Shown piece after piece: positions 37,085 to 50,398 of a stretch of DNA of 64,000 bases; position 1 is the first letter of the stretch; each line of letters begins with the position of its first letter. The stretch lies in contig CM060915.1 in NCBI GenBank assembly GCA_030737875.1, positions 363,751,863-363,815,862 on the forward strand, read 5' to 3'. This DNA is from Allium sativum (taxonomy: Eukaryota; Streptophyta; Magnoliopsida; Asparagales; Amaryllidaceae). The notes beneath the pieces are model-generated. The model searched no databases. It was not told where the DNA came from and saw only the letters and a list, made by a program, of their open reading frames with translations. Position numbers and translations under genes: made by a program.

Positions 37085-40000
37085 TGTGACGATCCCAAAA
37101 CCCCGTGACACGGTGTTAAGGATAATCATTGGAATATAACACATTAATCATCATTAGCAGATCACAGATAATAGCATAAACAGAAAATAGAATAATTTAC
37201 ACACATATGACAGCGGAATCATATAGATATCATCACATCAGAGAAGCACAGTACAGGATACAACTTAGTGCATAATGATACATAATCAGTCACCATCGCC
37301 AGAGGCGGAATCATACATAAAGAGTACACAAAAGGAATATCAGTCTACATCGCCAATGGCGGAATCATAATATAGATACAATAATGGCGGAGAAAATCCA
37401 AGTCAGCACGGTGTAGTCAAGCCTCGCCATGAGCCAAAAGGTGCGTCAGAAACCTGTAACTAGGCTGCCCGTGTGAAAATGAGGGCACCCGAGTTTGCAA
37501 GGTGAAACAAACTACGAGTCAGTCATGGGACTGGTATGAGAAATCTATTCAACTTATTAACAACAATAATAAGGCAAATCAAAGGACCACGCCACTTTCG
37601 CGGAACGGGTTTACTCCAATGAGTGCTAGTGCATGAAATAAAATAAATGATTAAATCAACGCAATGCTTTTTATAAAATGAAGCCATTATAAGACTCAGG
37701 TCCCATCACACAATGCAACGCAAGCCGGAGGATAGAGTTTTTACCTTATAATGGCCAAAGATGCTTTGTACGAATAAAACAAAGGTGTTTGATATTATTA
37801 CTAGTGCATATATGTTTCAAAAGCAAATTCAATCATAAATATCAATCCTAGGCGGCATAGCTACCATCTACTATGTCGCCGTACTAGTAATACAATCACA
37901 TCCGCACATTTCGTATTGGAAATTGGATTCCTTCATGAGTCGAGGCAAGGGGCAAGCTCCTCTCCGTTCGAGACACTCTAGCAAATGTCCCAGGACCCCA
38001 CTATGATCCTTGGAATCGGCTGGGCCGGTCCTCTCTTACTTTTGAGGATTAGTTATTCCTGAACACACGTTTCCCGGTCCTTACAGACCTATAATCGAGG
38101 CGCCTCGCATTCCAACAACCACACAGGTGAAAAGTATATATAATGTCAGGGCTGGTAGGTCACTGACACCACCATAGCTAGAAAGAAACGTCGTGCACTC
38201 CCAGCGGTCCGTCTCCCGTTTTTGACTCATACCGAGGTGTGAGGCTCGCGAATTCACGTTATACACAAAGCTACGTCACACAGACCATGCTTTGATCATC
38301 AACCACAAGACTTTGCTTTGCAACAGAAGCCTTGATCATATGCCACTTAGGCGTGCCACACAGGCAATCCACTCCATGCGACTGATTTCTGTCAATACAT
38401 AACCTCTGAGCTCGTACGTCTCAGAGAAGGGCGTTAAGCAAGAGAATAAATTCTCTGCCGCCAAACAGATATATATTTAACAGAGATCAATCAACACAGA
38501 ACAAAATCCAATGTCAGACACACAGTCAATTTACAAGTCCGTTCTGGGTCTGAACGAAACCAGAGGCACCAATTCCTCGCATATCCGTACAATCAACAAT
38601 ATGTTTGGACGGCTACTACTTCAATTCCTTCATGGTAGCTACTCCAATCACGAGCATCAGTAGCGCCCATCCATCCAATGTGGAGATCGTCGGTCTTCAG
38701 TCGTCTTCGACTTCTCAACGTCGATCGATTATTTGAAATGAGATAAACTCGGCCTTTTCAAATAACCCACGTATATTTAGATTTTCAAATCAATTAATCA
38801 CATGGTTGGACCATTCAACATTCACACTTCAGTTATTTAGTTATAATTTTCATGTCAAATACATTCAACCATCACATATCAAGCAAACACAACAAAATTG
38901 GTTCATTTTCACTCTATATCGTCTATAGCACTTTATAACGATATATCGCCATTTTTATTTAATTTAAAACGGCCATATTTAGTTAAACGACGTTTCAGGT
39001 CGTGTCGATGCACTGGCGCTGCTTTTCACTAATTTTGTTTTACACATATCTAAAAATCTAACTGTTGGACCTTCACAAATTTTACATCATTAGGAAGGTC
39101 ATTTCAAAACGAATCCAACGTTTTCAGTTTTGGGAAAATCCGACGGTCGGATTTTCCACACCAACCATTTGAAGTTACGATTTCAATTTACGAACTGCAG
39201 CGTCATTATTCGATTTAATTTAATTATATTTATATATATATATAAATATAATCGTTTCTGGCGCTGTTTTTCTTCAGTTTTGAATTAAACATTCCAGACA
39301 ATCCAACCGTCGGATCTTCACAAAGTTGGTGCCGTTGGAAAGATATTTCCAAGGCGAACCCAACGGTTGAGGTTTCGGAAAAATCCAGTGGTCGGATCTT
39401 CCACACTAATCATTTGAAATCACGGTTTCAAAATATGAACTGCACGGCCACGTTTCGTTTTAATTCTATTTATATTTATATATTTATATAAATATAGTTC
39501 ATTCAAAAATTCCTATATCGTTTCTACTTCAATTATTTCACTAACGCCTTTAATTTTTGGAAAATTTCGCCGTAACCTCCTTTGTACGGGAGGGTCTGGG
39601 AAAATTCCCAAATAGCCACACGGGCGTCTCATATCAAAAAGAAAAAGAAAATGCCAAGCGGCTAGCCAACAGGCTCATAAAATCATCACCCAAACAAAGC
39701 GGTAAATGTGTACCTATTTGTCGGGCACAAAATTCTATTTCTCTTCTCTAGCCCCTTTTGCTTTAACCTGTTCAATAGATATGCATGTACATATATACAA
39801 TTTCTAACATTTATCATTTTCCATTCAATTGTATATTTGCCTTGCTTTGGTTTAAAAACACCATTCATTCTAATATCGCATGCATAGACTAAAATCATAT
39901 CATTAGCTAGTTAATGTATATTTCAACTCATGCACGTTTATTTGAACAAGTGGCTATTTTTAACACTTCACTTTTCAAAGATGATAATTTTGGCGAACTA

Positions 40001-42476
40001 AAGTAGATTTCAACACATGACTATTTTATTTAGTTCCTATGCATGTTAAAAATAATATTTCTATCACAAATATTTGTTTCAACGTCCGCATATCTTTAGC
40101 ATATCACACATATGATAAAAATGATATTTTTATCATTTAAAATATTTATTCAACCGATGTATGGTTTCAACACTTCATAGTTTCAATAAAAATGTAATTT
40201 TTATCGTTCAATCTTTTTATTCAACACATGAACCTTTCCACTACACACACTTCTCAACAAATGAGCATTTCCACACATGGACATCTTATTTATGTTGTTC
40301 TTATTAGAAAGATGAAATTTTGATTGTTGAAACTATTTATATAAGGCGAATATTTTGCATACTTCATATATATATAAAAATGTGATTTTTATTGATTAAA
40401 CACTTCATTCATTCACAAATGAATTTTATTTTCACACAACACTTTTCAACACATGAATATTTCCACACATGGACATAGTTTCAATATATGGCTTTAATTT
40501 CTATGCATGCAAATAATTTCAACATATGAAAATAATTCTAACACACAAAGATTATTCAAAATTTCGGCAGCATAACGGCAGGGTAGTTAAAACCGGCACC
40601 GTCCCTAGTACGGCTCCTCGCTCTACCTTAAAACCTCGCGGTTTTTGACAATGGGGATTCATGCATCTAATTCGCACGCAGGCGGCATGTTTATTTTTAT
40701 TTCCACAAATATTTCCAATTCATTTCAATCACCAATGGGTATTTTTCAACCACAACCAAACAATATCAACCACAAACAATTATTCAACCATTCGTATTTT
40801 TCATCCAATATTTCACACCAATTCACCACAATAAATATCGTCCATGGTTTGTGGACGAGGGGAGTATATATATATATAATATATTTGCTATATTTCACTT
40901 GCATTTCAACACATATATCAATTATTCTATGCATGTAAAAATTCATACTTCGCTCATATAGCTTACACTACGCATGTACATGAGGTATACAACACGTATG
41001 TAATTTATATTTCGCTTATATAAATTATACACGACATTTTCCATTCAATTTCACGTTAATTTAGATTTCTCACCTTGGTTTTCTGAGCGCTAAAAATCGA
41101 TACGATGTCAGAAAAATCCGCAGCTTCTTCTATTGGGTAGAGAGCTTCCTTGCGGTCTCGATGTTTCCTGTTTCATCGAATTTCGCCAACACACCAAAAA
41201 GATATGATTTTTCAAAGTTTTGCAACGGTTTTAAAGTGTCGTAAAACAATTTAATTAAACAGGCCGTTACCTCCTTTAAAGGTTTCAAAACTAGGTCAGC
41301 GATTTTCGCGAGATCCGTTGATCGTTGAGACGATCGGCCTGCACCACCACGTCGGCCTTGGAGAGGGCTCTCCGTCGATGGTCACCACCCTCAGTTCGAT
41401 GGCGGCAGGAAGGCAGGGCGGCGCTCGATAGGGTCGGACTTTGGAGGCGGATTTCTCGGCGGAGAGGCGATGGGGGGCGGCGAGGCTTAGTCGGATTTGG
41501 AGGTGGAGGGAAGGGCTGTCGTTTTTGGGTAGTGGCGGCGTCTGAAAGTGGCGGAGGCGGCGGCGATCTGGTCTGGAACGGGGAAGCACGAGTCGCCGTC
41601 GAACGGGGGGGGGGGGGGGGTTTCTGTATTTTTTTTATTTTAAAATTTATGAAAGAAAAAATATGATTGGCCGAGACTATATTAAAATTTTTAAATAGTG
41701 TTTTCTTAAACGAACTCCTTTTTAAACCCAACGACTGTCGCCCCTAGCTAAATACCCCCATTCCGGACACAATGGGATATGTTTCATAGGCCAATTCGAC
41801 TGTTACAGTCAGTAATTTTTCAAATTAAAGTATAAAACATTTAATTTTTAACTCTGAACGCACATTTCAATTTGCCAGGGCCACAAACTGATTCGAAAAA
41901 CTCCAGAAAAATAAATCTAGCTATGTTTTGATGCTACGGTCCCAACAAAACTAGTTTCGTCGAATTCTGAGGTCGTTTGAAAAATGGCCATTTTCTGGTC
42001 GATCCAATTTAACAGAAATCGACCAAACACATTTTCTTTTGCCACGCTCACATACTAGCTTCAAAAATTATGAAATTTGAAACCTAGCAATAGTTTGACA
42101 TCCCGGACCCAACAAAAGTGGTTTCGTCGAATTCCGAGGTCGTATGCAAAATATCAATTTTCCAGGCCTATATATTCTATATACCGACCCTTCTGAAAAT
42201 TCATTCGGCCATAACTTTTGATTCCCGTTATGAAACTTCGATTTTTCAGATTCGTTAGAAAGGTATTGACTAACAGATTTAAATATTTTTGGTTTCGCTA
42301 AAATCCGTTATATTTTCCACCCTGCACAGTCGGTCAAAGTTCGAATTCAAATTTTCAAACTGACTTACTATTCTAATTCACTATTTTATTGAAATATTCT
42401 ATTTCAATTGTTCAAATTGCTTTGAAATAATCAATTTAAAAATTTTAAATTGGCTCGTATTTTCCGGGTTATTACA
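37085..42476 (-). repeat. 5' LTR of element D (5392 bp)
   Basis: Near-identical direct repeat of 27073-32479. It starts TGTGACGATCCC and ends GGGTTATTACA on the plus strand, and is flanked by TSD cggcc at 42477-42481. As the upstream copy it would hold the active promoter, but I could not place a convincing TATA box. Confidence 0.95.
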
Positions 42477-42481
42477 CGGCC
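42477..42481. other. Target-site duplication of element D, right copy (cggcc)
   Basis: Matches 27068-27072 and directly follows the LTR end at 42476. Confidence 0.94.
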
Positions 42482-43669
42482 GGTGCAGCGACGAAGAGGG
42501 GGGAGGCGCGCGCCTGCGCGTGGTGGTGGGGGCCCACTCGGTGGTGCCAGGCGGTCGGGGCGGCGGTCTGAAGTCGCCGACTTTGCCGCGGTGATTCTCC
42601 CGAAATATTGCACGATAAATTCTCCCATTGGTATGGATTTGAAGGGCTCAGGAAGATCTACAAAAAGCTTAACTGGAGCATTGGCTATTATTACGTGGAG
42701 GAGGAGAAAACGAGGAGAGAAGGGAGGAGCTTCTATCGCCGTCGCGCGTCTGAAGGTATCGGGGAGAGAGAAAACATTCTGGCCAATGGAATTTTTTCTT
42801 TAATTTATATATTTTTAAATTCCGAAAATACCCCCTTTCACACGTGAACCCCAATCCAGACCCAACGACTGTCGTCCCTAGCGTTTTACCCCCATTCCGA
42901 CCACAATGGGATATGTTTCGTAGGCCCATTCGACTGTTTCAGTGAGTTTTCATTCAATTTAAAATATATAACATTCAATATTCGATTTGAACGTACATTT
43001 CAATTTGCCAGGGCCACAAACTGATTCGAAATATTCCAGAAAAATAAATGTAGCTATGTTTTGATGATACGGTCCCAACAAAACTAGTTTCATCGAATTC
43101 TAAGACCGTTTGCAAAAAGGCCCATTTCTGGTCGATCCATTTTAACTGTAATTGATCAAAACACGTTTTCCTTTTCCACACTCACATACTAGCTTCAAAA
43201 ATTATGAAATTTGAAACCTAGCAATAACTTCACATCCCGGATCCAACAAAAGTGGTTTCGTCGAATTCCGAGGTTGTATGCAAAATGGCCAATTTCACGG
43301 GCTATATAAATTCCATAGCGACCTTTCTGAAATTCATTTGGCCATAACTTTTGCTTCCCGCTATGAAACTTTGATTTTTCAGATTCGTTAGAAAGGTATT
43401 CACTAACAGATTTAAATATTTTTGGTTTCACTCAAATCCGTTTTGTTTTGCACCCGGTACAGTCCGACAAAGTTTGAATTCAATTTTTGAAATTGCAGCG
43501 CCATTTCAGGCCTTGTTTATAATTAGAATTAATTATATTCGTTTTCAAACGTCGATTTAAACTCAGTTTTCAATGCTATTATTTAACATATTTATTTTAA
43601 ATATTTAAAATCCATTATTTTAGCCAATTTAAAATTTTTAAATTGGTTCAGATTTTCCGGGTCGTTGCA
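42482..43669 (-). repeat. 5' LTR of element B, second part
   Basis: Continues 23179-27072 after the insertion of D and matches about 7724-8911 of the 3' LTR, including the GC-rich island and the 'ttcgtcgaattccgagg' blocks. It ends GTCGTTGCA, followed by TSD gggtg (43670-43674). Confidence 0.9.
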
Positions 43670-43674
43670 GGGTG
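43670..43674. other. Target-site duplication of element B, right copy (gggtg)
   Basis: Matches 3813-3817. It follows the LTR end and precedes the resumption of A at 43675. Confidence 0.88.
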
Positions 43675-44158
43675 GTGTCAGCGTTTTACTAACCCTGACA
43701 TCGTTGATTATTTTTCCTTTGTGGATGTTGGAATGCGAGGCTCCTCGGATATAGGTCCGATAGGACCGGGAAACGAGTGTTGAGGAATAACCAATCCTCA
43801 AACGTAATGGAGGACCGGCCCAACCGATTCCAAGGGCTACCCAGAGTGTGTAGTCCTGGGGAATTTGCTAGAGTGTCTCGAAGCGGTGAGGAGCTTGCCC
43901 TGGCCTCGACTCATGACGGAAATCCAATTTCCAATATGTGATATTTCGGTTTTATCTGTAGAGCCTAGTATGGCGACATAGTGGGATGGGGCACTATGAT
44001 GTCTATGATTGATACATTTATATTTGTAGTTGTTTCCATACACTTTACACTATAATAGTATCAAATGATTTGTTTTTAAATGTATCAAGCATTATTTTGC
44101 TATTATAAGGTAAAACTCTATCCTCCGGCTTGCGTTGCATTATGTGATGGGACCTGAG
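43675..44158 (+). mobile_element. Element A, part 2
   Basis: Continues LTR A directly from 3817: 'ctttctagttatgggtg' joined to 'gtgtcagcg' aligns with the reverse complement of LTR B near 4850-4890. It includes 'cctccggcttgcgttgcat' near 44123 and ends with ctgag (44154-44158), the target duplication of element E. No gene. Confidence 0.75.
44154..44158. other. Target-site duplication of element E, left copy (ctgag)
   Basis: ctgag precedes the E LTR at 44159 and recurs at 55278-55282. Closing the gap gives 'gacctgagtcttataat', which matches related LTRs in reverse complement near 27678 and 37688. Confidence 0.92.
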
Positions 44159-45239
44159 TGTATTGACTCGCATTTTCAGAGATAATAATTAATTTATTTA
44201 ATTATTTAAAAAGGTGATTAAAAAGATTTCATGGTCGTTGAATTAAATAATGTTAATATTTAATTAAAATAATAAATTAATTAATATATTTAATTCTGAA
44301 ATAATCAGAATTGGCTGAAATGGTGATATGGTGTGAACTGGATCATCTATGATATTTAATTCAGTTTAGAATTGAATTAGAATAACGAATATATTATTTG
44401 AACGACAGTTTGAACGTATAATTATATTATAATTAAAATCGAGCTTGAAATGGCGCGGTAGTTCGCGATTTGGCAATTTAAACTTCAACTAAATATAAAG
44501 GATTCGTTTTAAGCCGGATTTCTGTGAAACAAGAAACGTTAGGAGCTGGTGGAGTATATCTTTCTAGTGAAAGAGAAAAATCGGGATTTCTTCGTGTAGA
44601 TTTTGATTTATGTCCAAATAAAATTTTAGAAAAGTCGTTGTGGAATTCCTTTGAAATTTATAATTATTTATTTATATTTATAAAAGGAATTTCATTATAA
44701 ATCGAATATCGTTTTTAAATCGGGATTTGAAATATTAAGCTAGAAATTCATATAGGAATATTCTAGAGTTGTATAATATTCTGCTGTGAATATATACGAT
44801 AATATAAATTTATTTATATTTAATTTAATTATATTTAAATATATTTATATATTTAAATGGGTTATTTAGAGCTTTAAAAATAACCAGTTTTGCAAACGAC
44901 CTCAGAATTCGATGAAACAAAATTTGTTGGATTTGTAATGTCAAATTATTATTAGATTTCAATTTCCGTGATTTTTGAAGTCAGTATGTGGCCGTGGGCG
45001 ATTTTAATGTGAAATACAATCGATAAATTGACCTTTAAAAATACGCTGTATGGGAAAACGGATTCGGAATTCGACAAAACCAGTTTCATCGGGACCGTAA
45101 TGTCGAACTCTATCTACATACTCATTTTCGTGATTTTTGGGTATCGTATGTGGTGGTAGGGATTTTTAAAGGACAAACAAAAGTAATGATTGATTATAAA
45201 CTAATAAAATAATCAATATTAAAATATTTAAAAATCTTC

Positions 45240-45247
45240 TATAAATA
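45240..45247 (+). promoter_or_regulatory. TATA box in 5' LTR of E
   Basis: TATAAATA followed by 'cacca', about 1.08 kb into the LTR; it is conserved in the 3' LTR at 51473-51480. Downstream 'caaaccctaaacc' is a plausible transcription start area. As the upstream copy it would drive the element RNA. Confidence 0.6.
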
Positions 45248-46559
45248 CACCACATTTCCCTCAAACCCTAAACCTATTTCTCTTCTGGTCAAATGCGTCG
45301 CTACTTTTCATTTTCCAGAAAACCCAATCGAGAGTTGTAAAATAGAAATCAAATAGAAGAAAATCCTATTAATTGTAAAACACATATATATGAGATCGCA
45401 GAGCAATTCTCTTCGTTTTGATTTGGGTTTAATGAGTCTCGATTTACTCGTGTTCGCTGGGTTATTTTCCAGCGTGTTGTTGATGTAGCCTAGGGCACTG
45501 AAATTCTGGCGAAAGGCAGTGTTTTAGCTCGATTCGAGGTTGGATTCAAGATTGTGGCAATAAGGAGTCAACCGTGATTTTTTTGGTTGTTTTCACGCCT
45601 AGAGATGACGCGCGACCGAGTGGAAGAGCCAACAGAAGCTGTCAACCGTGATTCCAATGGAGAGTCCGATGTAAACCTTTTTGGTATGGAGAAGATCTTC
45701 ATTCGGAAAGAGGAATTTTAGTGGTGTTCCATTAATTTTTAGTTAAACAAAGGATGAGCTTTGATTTTCTGAAATGTTGGCAATGGTTTGGAAACAAAGT
45801 CTGGAGTGCAGAAGTTTGATTTTGGGGAAGAAAGAGTGTTATACGGTTTGGGCTTTTGGGTAGAAGACGGGCCGGTTTTCGTTTAAGGGGTGAGGCCCAA
45901 TTCATTTAAACTCAAGTTTTATTTAAAATAAAAGTATTAACTTCTGAATACCATAACTTGTACATACTGAATCAGAATTCCGAACGGTTGGACCCGTTAG
46001 GACCATATGGATGAGAGCTTCACAATGAGGCTGACTGGGAGTGGAATGGAGCTCGTATGAATTTATGGCGAAATAAATTGTTTGATTCAAATCAAACAAA
46101 CAGTTTATCGTTCTTTAACGATGAACTTCCAATGTGAGTAAAACTCACAAACTCTGAACAGTTCTATTTTTATAACGTATATTTAGAATTGATAAATGAA
46201 TACTGATTGTTGTGTGTTAACTGTTTGGTTGAATTGTGTATGTATTAGTAGAAAATATAGATAACGATACATATATATAAATTGTTAATCGAATATTGAT
46301 TCTGTTTATCAGAATATTTTATATTCGTGTTATTTGCGTTGTTTAACATCTGTGATGCTAGGAAACAGGTTGGAGGGGTCCAACTGGACTCCTCAATATT
46401 TACTATACTGTTCTGTTCATATATTGTAATATATGATGTGATATATAATCTGTTTGATTATGTGTGTTTAAATGATATCGATCATTGTGGTTTGCTAATT
46501 TAAATATCGTAAGAGACCCTACGATATAAAAAGGAATATTACAATGTAAATTGAAATAA

Positions 46560-46990
46560 AGGAACATTATAAAATCAATCGATTTTATAAAAGGATATAT
46601 TTTGAAAATAAAGTATTTATAAAATCATAGGATTTTATAAAGGAGAAATTTTATTTAGAAAATAAATAGGAGTTTATAAAGGAGAGTATTTATTTATAAG
46701 ACAAATAGAATATCATAAGGAATATTTGTTGGGAAAATAAACATGATAAAGATAAAAGGAAATATTTATAAAAACGAATAGAGTTTTATAAAAAGAATAT
46801 TTATTTGATAAATAAATAGAATAAAAATGGAATATTTATTTAGAAAATAAATAGAAGTATAAGAGGATTATTTATTTAGAAAAATAAATAGACAAATATA
46901 AGAAGAGAAATATTTGTAAAACATTTAGAAATAAAGGTTATAAAAGGAATTATTTATTTACAAAATAAATAGAGTTATAAAAGGGAACTT
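46560..46990 (+). repeat. Degenerate A/T repeats of 'atttattta(g)aaaataaatag' type
   Basis: Irregular short direct and inverted repeats pairing TATTTATTT with AAATAAATA, repeated in the 3' LTR at about 52980-53400. Low complexity; no function assigned. Confidence 0.6.
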
Positions 46991-48870
46991 TAAATAAGAT
47001 TTAAGTGTTAGATACTTAATGGATTATATAAAGGAATTAATCAAGTTAGAATTAATCGATTAGAGTTAATTGAGTATAAAGTTATTCGAAATAGAGTTTA
47101 TCAAATATTAGTTATTCGAAATAGAGTAAACCAAATAAAGTTAAGCAAAATTAGAAACTACCTAGAGATTAGTAAATTGAATTGTTTTCTAAGTGTCTAT
47201 CTGATGTTGGTTTCGGCGTTCGGGATTAATACTTAGGGAATTGTTCTCATACTAGTTTATAGCCAGGGACTTATAGTTGTGGAAGAATAGTGATACATAG
47301 TTAAGCCATGGAAATGTTTTCCAGTGTTAATAACATATATTTTCTAAACATAGAAAAATGAGGAATATATATATATGGTTGACGATTGATCGATATAATT
47401 TGCATTTGGAAATAATATCGTTGTTTGCACACGTATTTTTCTTTGATAGTTAAATCATAGATTATCAAAGTTTTCGACCATTTTAACATTGTTTATATGG
47501 AGAGACCAGTTGGATTATTATCCAAAGAACCACTCTGTATTGGCATAAGCGTTGCGAATCATATATGCCAAAGAAAATTGAAGACGGAGTAAAGTGCAAG
47601 GGCTGTTGTATAAGTCTTAGATAACAGTGCCTAAGATGGATGTACTGAATACTGCCTTCGGTTTGTCCATTCCCAGGACAACTAGTATGGAATAAGGTCT
47701 GACAGAGTATATCCAATAGATCGCGTAAGTTGATCTCTTCAAACGTATTCACGTTTGGTGGCGGAGGAATTCGTTTCTCATAGATGTGTACCCGTGTTAT
47801 TTTTGGATAAATCAATTTGTGATTTGGCGGGTATGACGATGTGACATTCTAAGTGAATGAAGATGTGGTATGTGAAAAGATAAGCGTAGCTTCTAGCCTT
47901 ACATCCGGTAAATGACAAAAGTCGGGCAAGCAGCATGGCTATGTAGTCGCACCTATTAGTGTGTATAATCACCTGATCTAGAGTTTCATTTACTTCTAAA
48001 AATCTATTGATGATGTTGTCCCATTCGGGAAACGGTTGCTGATCCCAACCGTTGGTGATATACATTCGATACACTCAAGCGAAATGAGTGGTCGGTCATG
48101 TGTGGCCGGGTTACAAGATGTTCTTGTTGAACCCAGTTTATTCCTCTCTAGAGTACACTAGCAAAAGGTGGTTCCATACCTTGTCATAGTTGGAAATCCA
48201 TTACCCAATACGTGCTTGCGGTTTTGATTGTATACTATATATGTAAAACGTGAGATGAAAGCGTTTCTGCTAGATGATTATTATATTTTGGTTGATAGAC
48301 ATTATTATAATATCAATGAGTTTTGATATAAAGATTAATTTGGATTCTCATAAGGGAAAAACCCGTTCCATTATACAGCGTGGTCTTATGAGATATCGTT
48401 TACTTGTTCAAATTGTTTTAAACTGTTTTACTCATACCTGTCCCATGACTGACCCGGAGTTTATTTTGTTTTGTTTTCCCTAAACTCTTGGGTGCCCAAT
48501 TTTTTACGGGCAGTCAAGTAGTCAGGATTTTACAGATATACTTGGAGAGCTTGGAGCAGGCGGCTTTAGGATCATATAACTATTATTTATTTCTGTTGTG
48601 TTGTAAGTGATGTACTTTGGAAATGATATGTATATTCAAGTACACATTTATATTTCAAAGTTATGATATATATTATATGTTATTCGTTCCGCTGCGAGGG
48701 TCGTGTTACTCTGATGTTGTGTTCTTCTTCTTCTTCTATTCTAAGTTTCTATCTTATCTTTCCTCACCCTCTAATTTCTTTCTAATAGTTTTTCTGGATT
48801 TCAGTGCAAATTGGGTTGGACTTGCATTATTTGTTCAACTCAAATTGGACCGGAATTTCGGGTCACTACA

Positions 48871-48884
48871 ATTGGTATCAGAGC
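48871..48884 (+). promoter_or_regulatory. Element E tRNA-iMet primer binding site
   Basis: TGGTATCAGAGC at 48873-48884, two bases after the 5' LTR end. It matches the 3' end of plant initiator-Met tRNA and is identical to the sites of C, D and G. Confidence 0.9.
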
Positions 48885-50362
48885 AAAGGTTAAGTAATCA
48901 CCTTGGCTCTGTAGCATAACTCAGTAGAGATAAGGTTAGTAATACCCTAGATTGAGTTTGGGTGTATATATATAGGACAGCGTATTTGTTATTCAATATA
49001 AAATTGTTTTATATTATGGATATTTATTGGTTGAGTTGTTTATGGGTTCTAGTTGGTCAGTTTGATCCACTGTATTGGTATGAGTTTATAAACGCTCGAA
49101 TACGATGGATCGACACGATATGTTTTGAAAAGAGGGTAAATTAAAATAAGTTTACCCAAGGTATATCTTGATATGGAAAAGATATATATATCAAAATTAT
49201 AATATAGTGGATATATTGGTTGTTATTATAATCGTGTAAGATTATAAATTAAATGGTTATGTAAATAACCAATCAGAATTCATATAAGTGAAATACGTGA
49301 AATTAGATGAGTTAAATCTGAAATTTTAAACCAAAAATTAAAATTTCTGGAAAATTGGATAAGTGTTTGTAAATGGATTTGGATTAAAAATAAGGAAAAT
49401 TTAAGATACTGGGAGATTTTAAATTGTTTTACAAGTAGTGTTAATTATATTTTGAAATGAATTTCAAAGTGGAAATGTTTAGAAATGGTTTTATAGTGTT
49501 AAACTCACTTCGATCGCTAGAAAATAGATTCTGATGATGACAACTGAATTATTAGTATTCATTTTCGAGTTGTAAGTGACGAATTACTACCAGAGATACT
49601 ATTTTGAATTTGTTTTGAGAAAGACAAGTTGTGTTGAATTTCAGAAAGGAAAAATTGATTTTTGAAAAGAGTAAATTGTTTAAAAACTCTCAGGGAAAAA
49701 CTGTTTGAATTAAAAACAACTTTAATTATAAATTTATGACAACAAATTGAGATTTTGTTAAAGCCAGTTAAGTGAAAACTGAATGGAAATAGAATGATAT
49801 CTGGAAAAATTTGTTCTTGAATAAAATTGGATTTTCGAGATAAGAATCTGAAATGAAAATTGGATTGGGAAGTTAAGAGTTTGAAATCGAGAATGGAACT
49901 CGAATTTGAAATGAAATTCGACTTAGGTATAAGCGAATGGTTGAAATTGTGGATAAAAATAGATTGGAGTTTGATTGGGATAACACTGGTATATGTTGAA
50001 TTGATAACATGTGAAAGTGAAAGAGTTGATATGCCCGACAAAAAGGTACAAGTTTATATTTGGTATAAGCATGAGATTTATGAGCTGATTTGGCAAGCCG
50101 CTTGGCTGTTTGATTTTCTTTTGGGTTGGAGATGGCCCAGGAAGGCGAGTTGGAGTTTGAGCTATTGACCAGTACAAAGGAGGTGCTGGTGAAATTTTTT
50201 GAAAAGTTAAGGTGTTAGAAAATTTTCAGGATTTTTGAATATTTTCGTTGCGTAGAATTAATTAAAATTTTAATTGAAATTAAATTGGTTCAGTTGAAAC
50301 CGGAGTTAAGAAGTGAACAAATATGTTCTAACCAGTTGATAGGCTTTGTTTTCTAGCTTAGC
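48885..50362 (+). other. Element E internal region without coding content
   Basis: About 1.5 kb, AT-rich and purine-rich on the plus strand. The longest frames (about 100-160 codons near 49559-50168, both strands) are low complexity and show no Gag, CCHC, DTG or RT motif. I see no degraded gag either, so coding capacity was replaced or lost long ago. Confidence 0.7.
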
Positions 50363-50398
50363 AATTTCGAGGACGAAATTATTTTAAGTGGGGAAGAA
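50363..50398 (+). promoter_or_regulatory. Element E inverted repeat and polypurine tract
   Basis: AATTTCG-AGGA-CGAAATT at 50363-50380 is a perfect 7-bp stem with a 4-base loop, followed by ttttaagtggggaagaa up to the 3' LTR start at 50399. Confidence 0.8.

Larger units (their letters stand above)
27073..42476 (-). mobile_element. Element D: intact Ty3/gypsy chromovirus with 5.4-kb LTRs
   Basis: A 15,404-bp minus-strand element: 5' LTR 37085-42476, internal region of 4605 bp and 3' LTR 27073-32479. LTR termini are TGTAATAACCCGG...GATCGTCACA. It has TSD cggcc, an initiator-Met PBS and a PPT. The single gag-pol ORF is uninterrupted. The LTRs look almost identical by eye apart from microsatellite and poly-G lengths, so this is a young insertion and potentially autonomous, with one caveat in its first zinc knuckle. 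Confidence 0.95.
3818..43669 (-). mobile_element. Element B: full-length Ty3/gypsy chromovirus, inactivated, hosting C and D
   Basis: Minus-strand LTR retrotransposon bounded by two related LTRs, 3818-8911 (3' LTR) and 23179-27072 plus 42482-43669 (5' LTR), with TSD gggtg. The internal region 8912-23178 is split by element C, and the 5' LTR is split by element D. It carries a gag-pol pseudogene of the same family as D's intact polyprotein. Without C and D it would be close to 16 kb. LTR termini are TATGA...TTACA (left) and TATGA...TTGCA (right), so the usual TG start has become TA in both copies. Confidence 0.9.
44159..48870 (+). repeat. 5' LTR of element E (4712 bp)
   Basis: Pairs with 50399-55277. 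It contains two 'gaattcgac'-type blocks near 44900 and 45065, a TATA box at 45240 and an A/T-rich degenerate repeat zone of 'aaataaatag' type at about 46560-46990. It lacks about 184 bp present in the 3' LTR near 51698-51881. No gene recognised. Confidence 0.9.

Noticed and set aside
45262..45276. Telomere-like 'aaccctaaacc' in LTR E
   Set aside because: Fewer than two units and located just after a TATA box, so more likely part of the promoter or start area.
49559..50041. 160-codon minus-strand frame inside E
   Set aside because: Serine/asparagine/phenylalanine-rich low-complexity translation of AT-rich DNA, antisense to the element, no motif.
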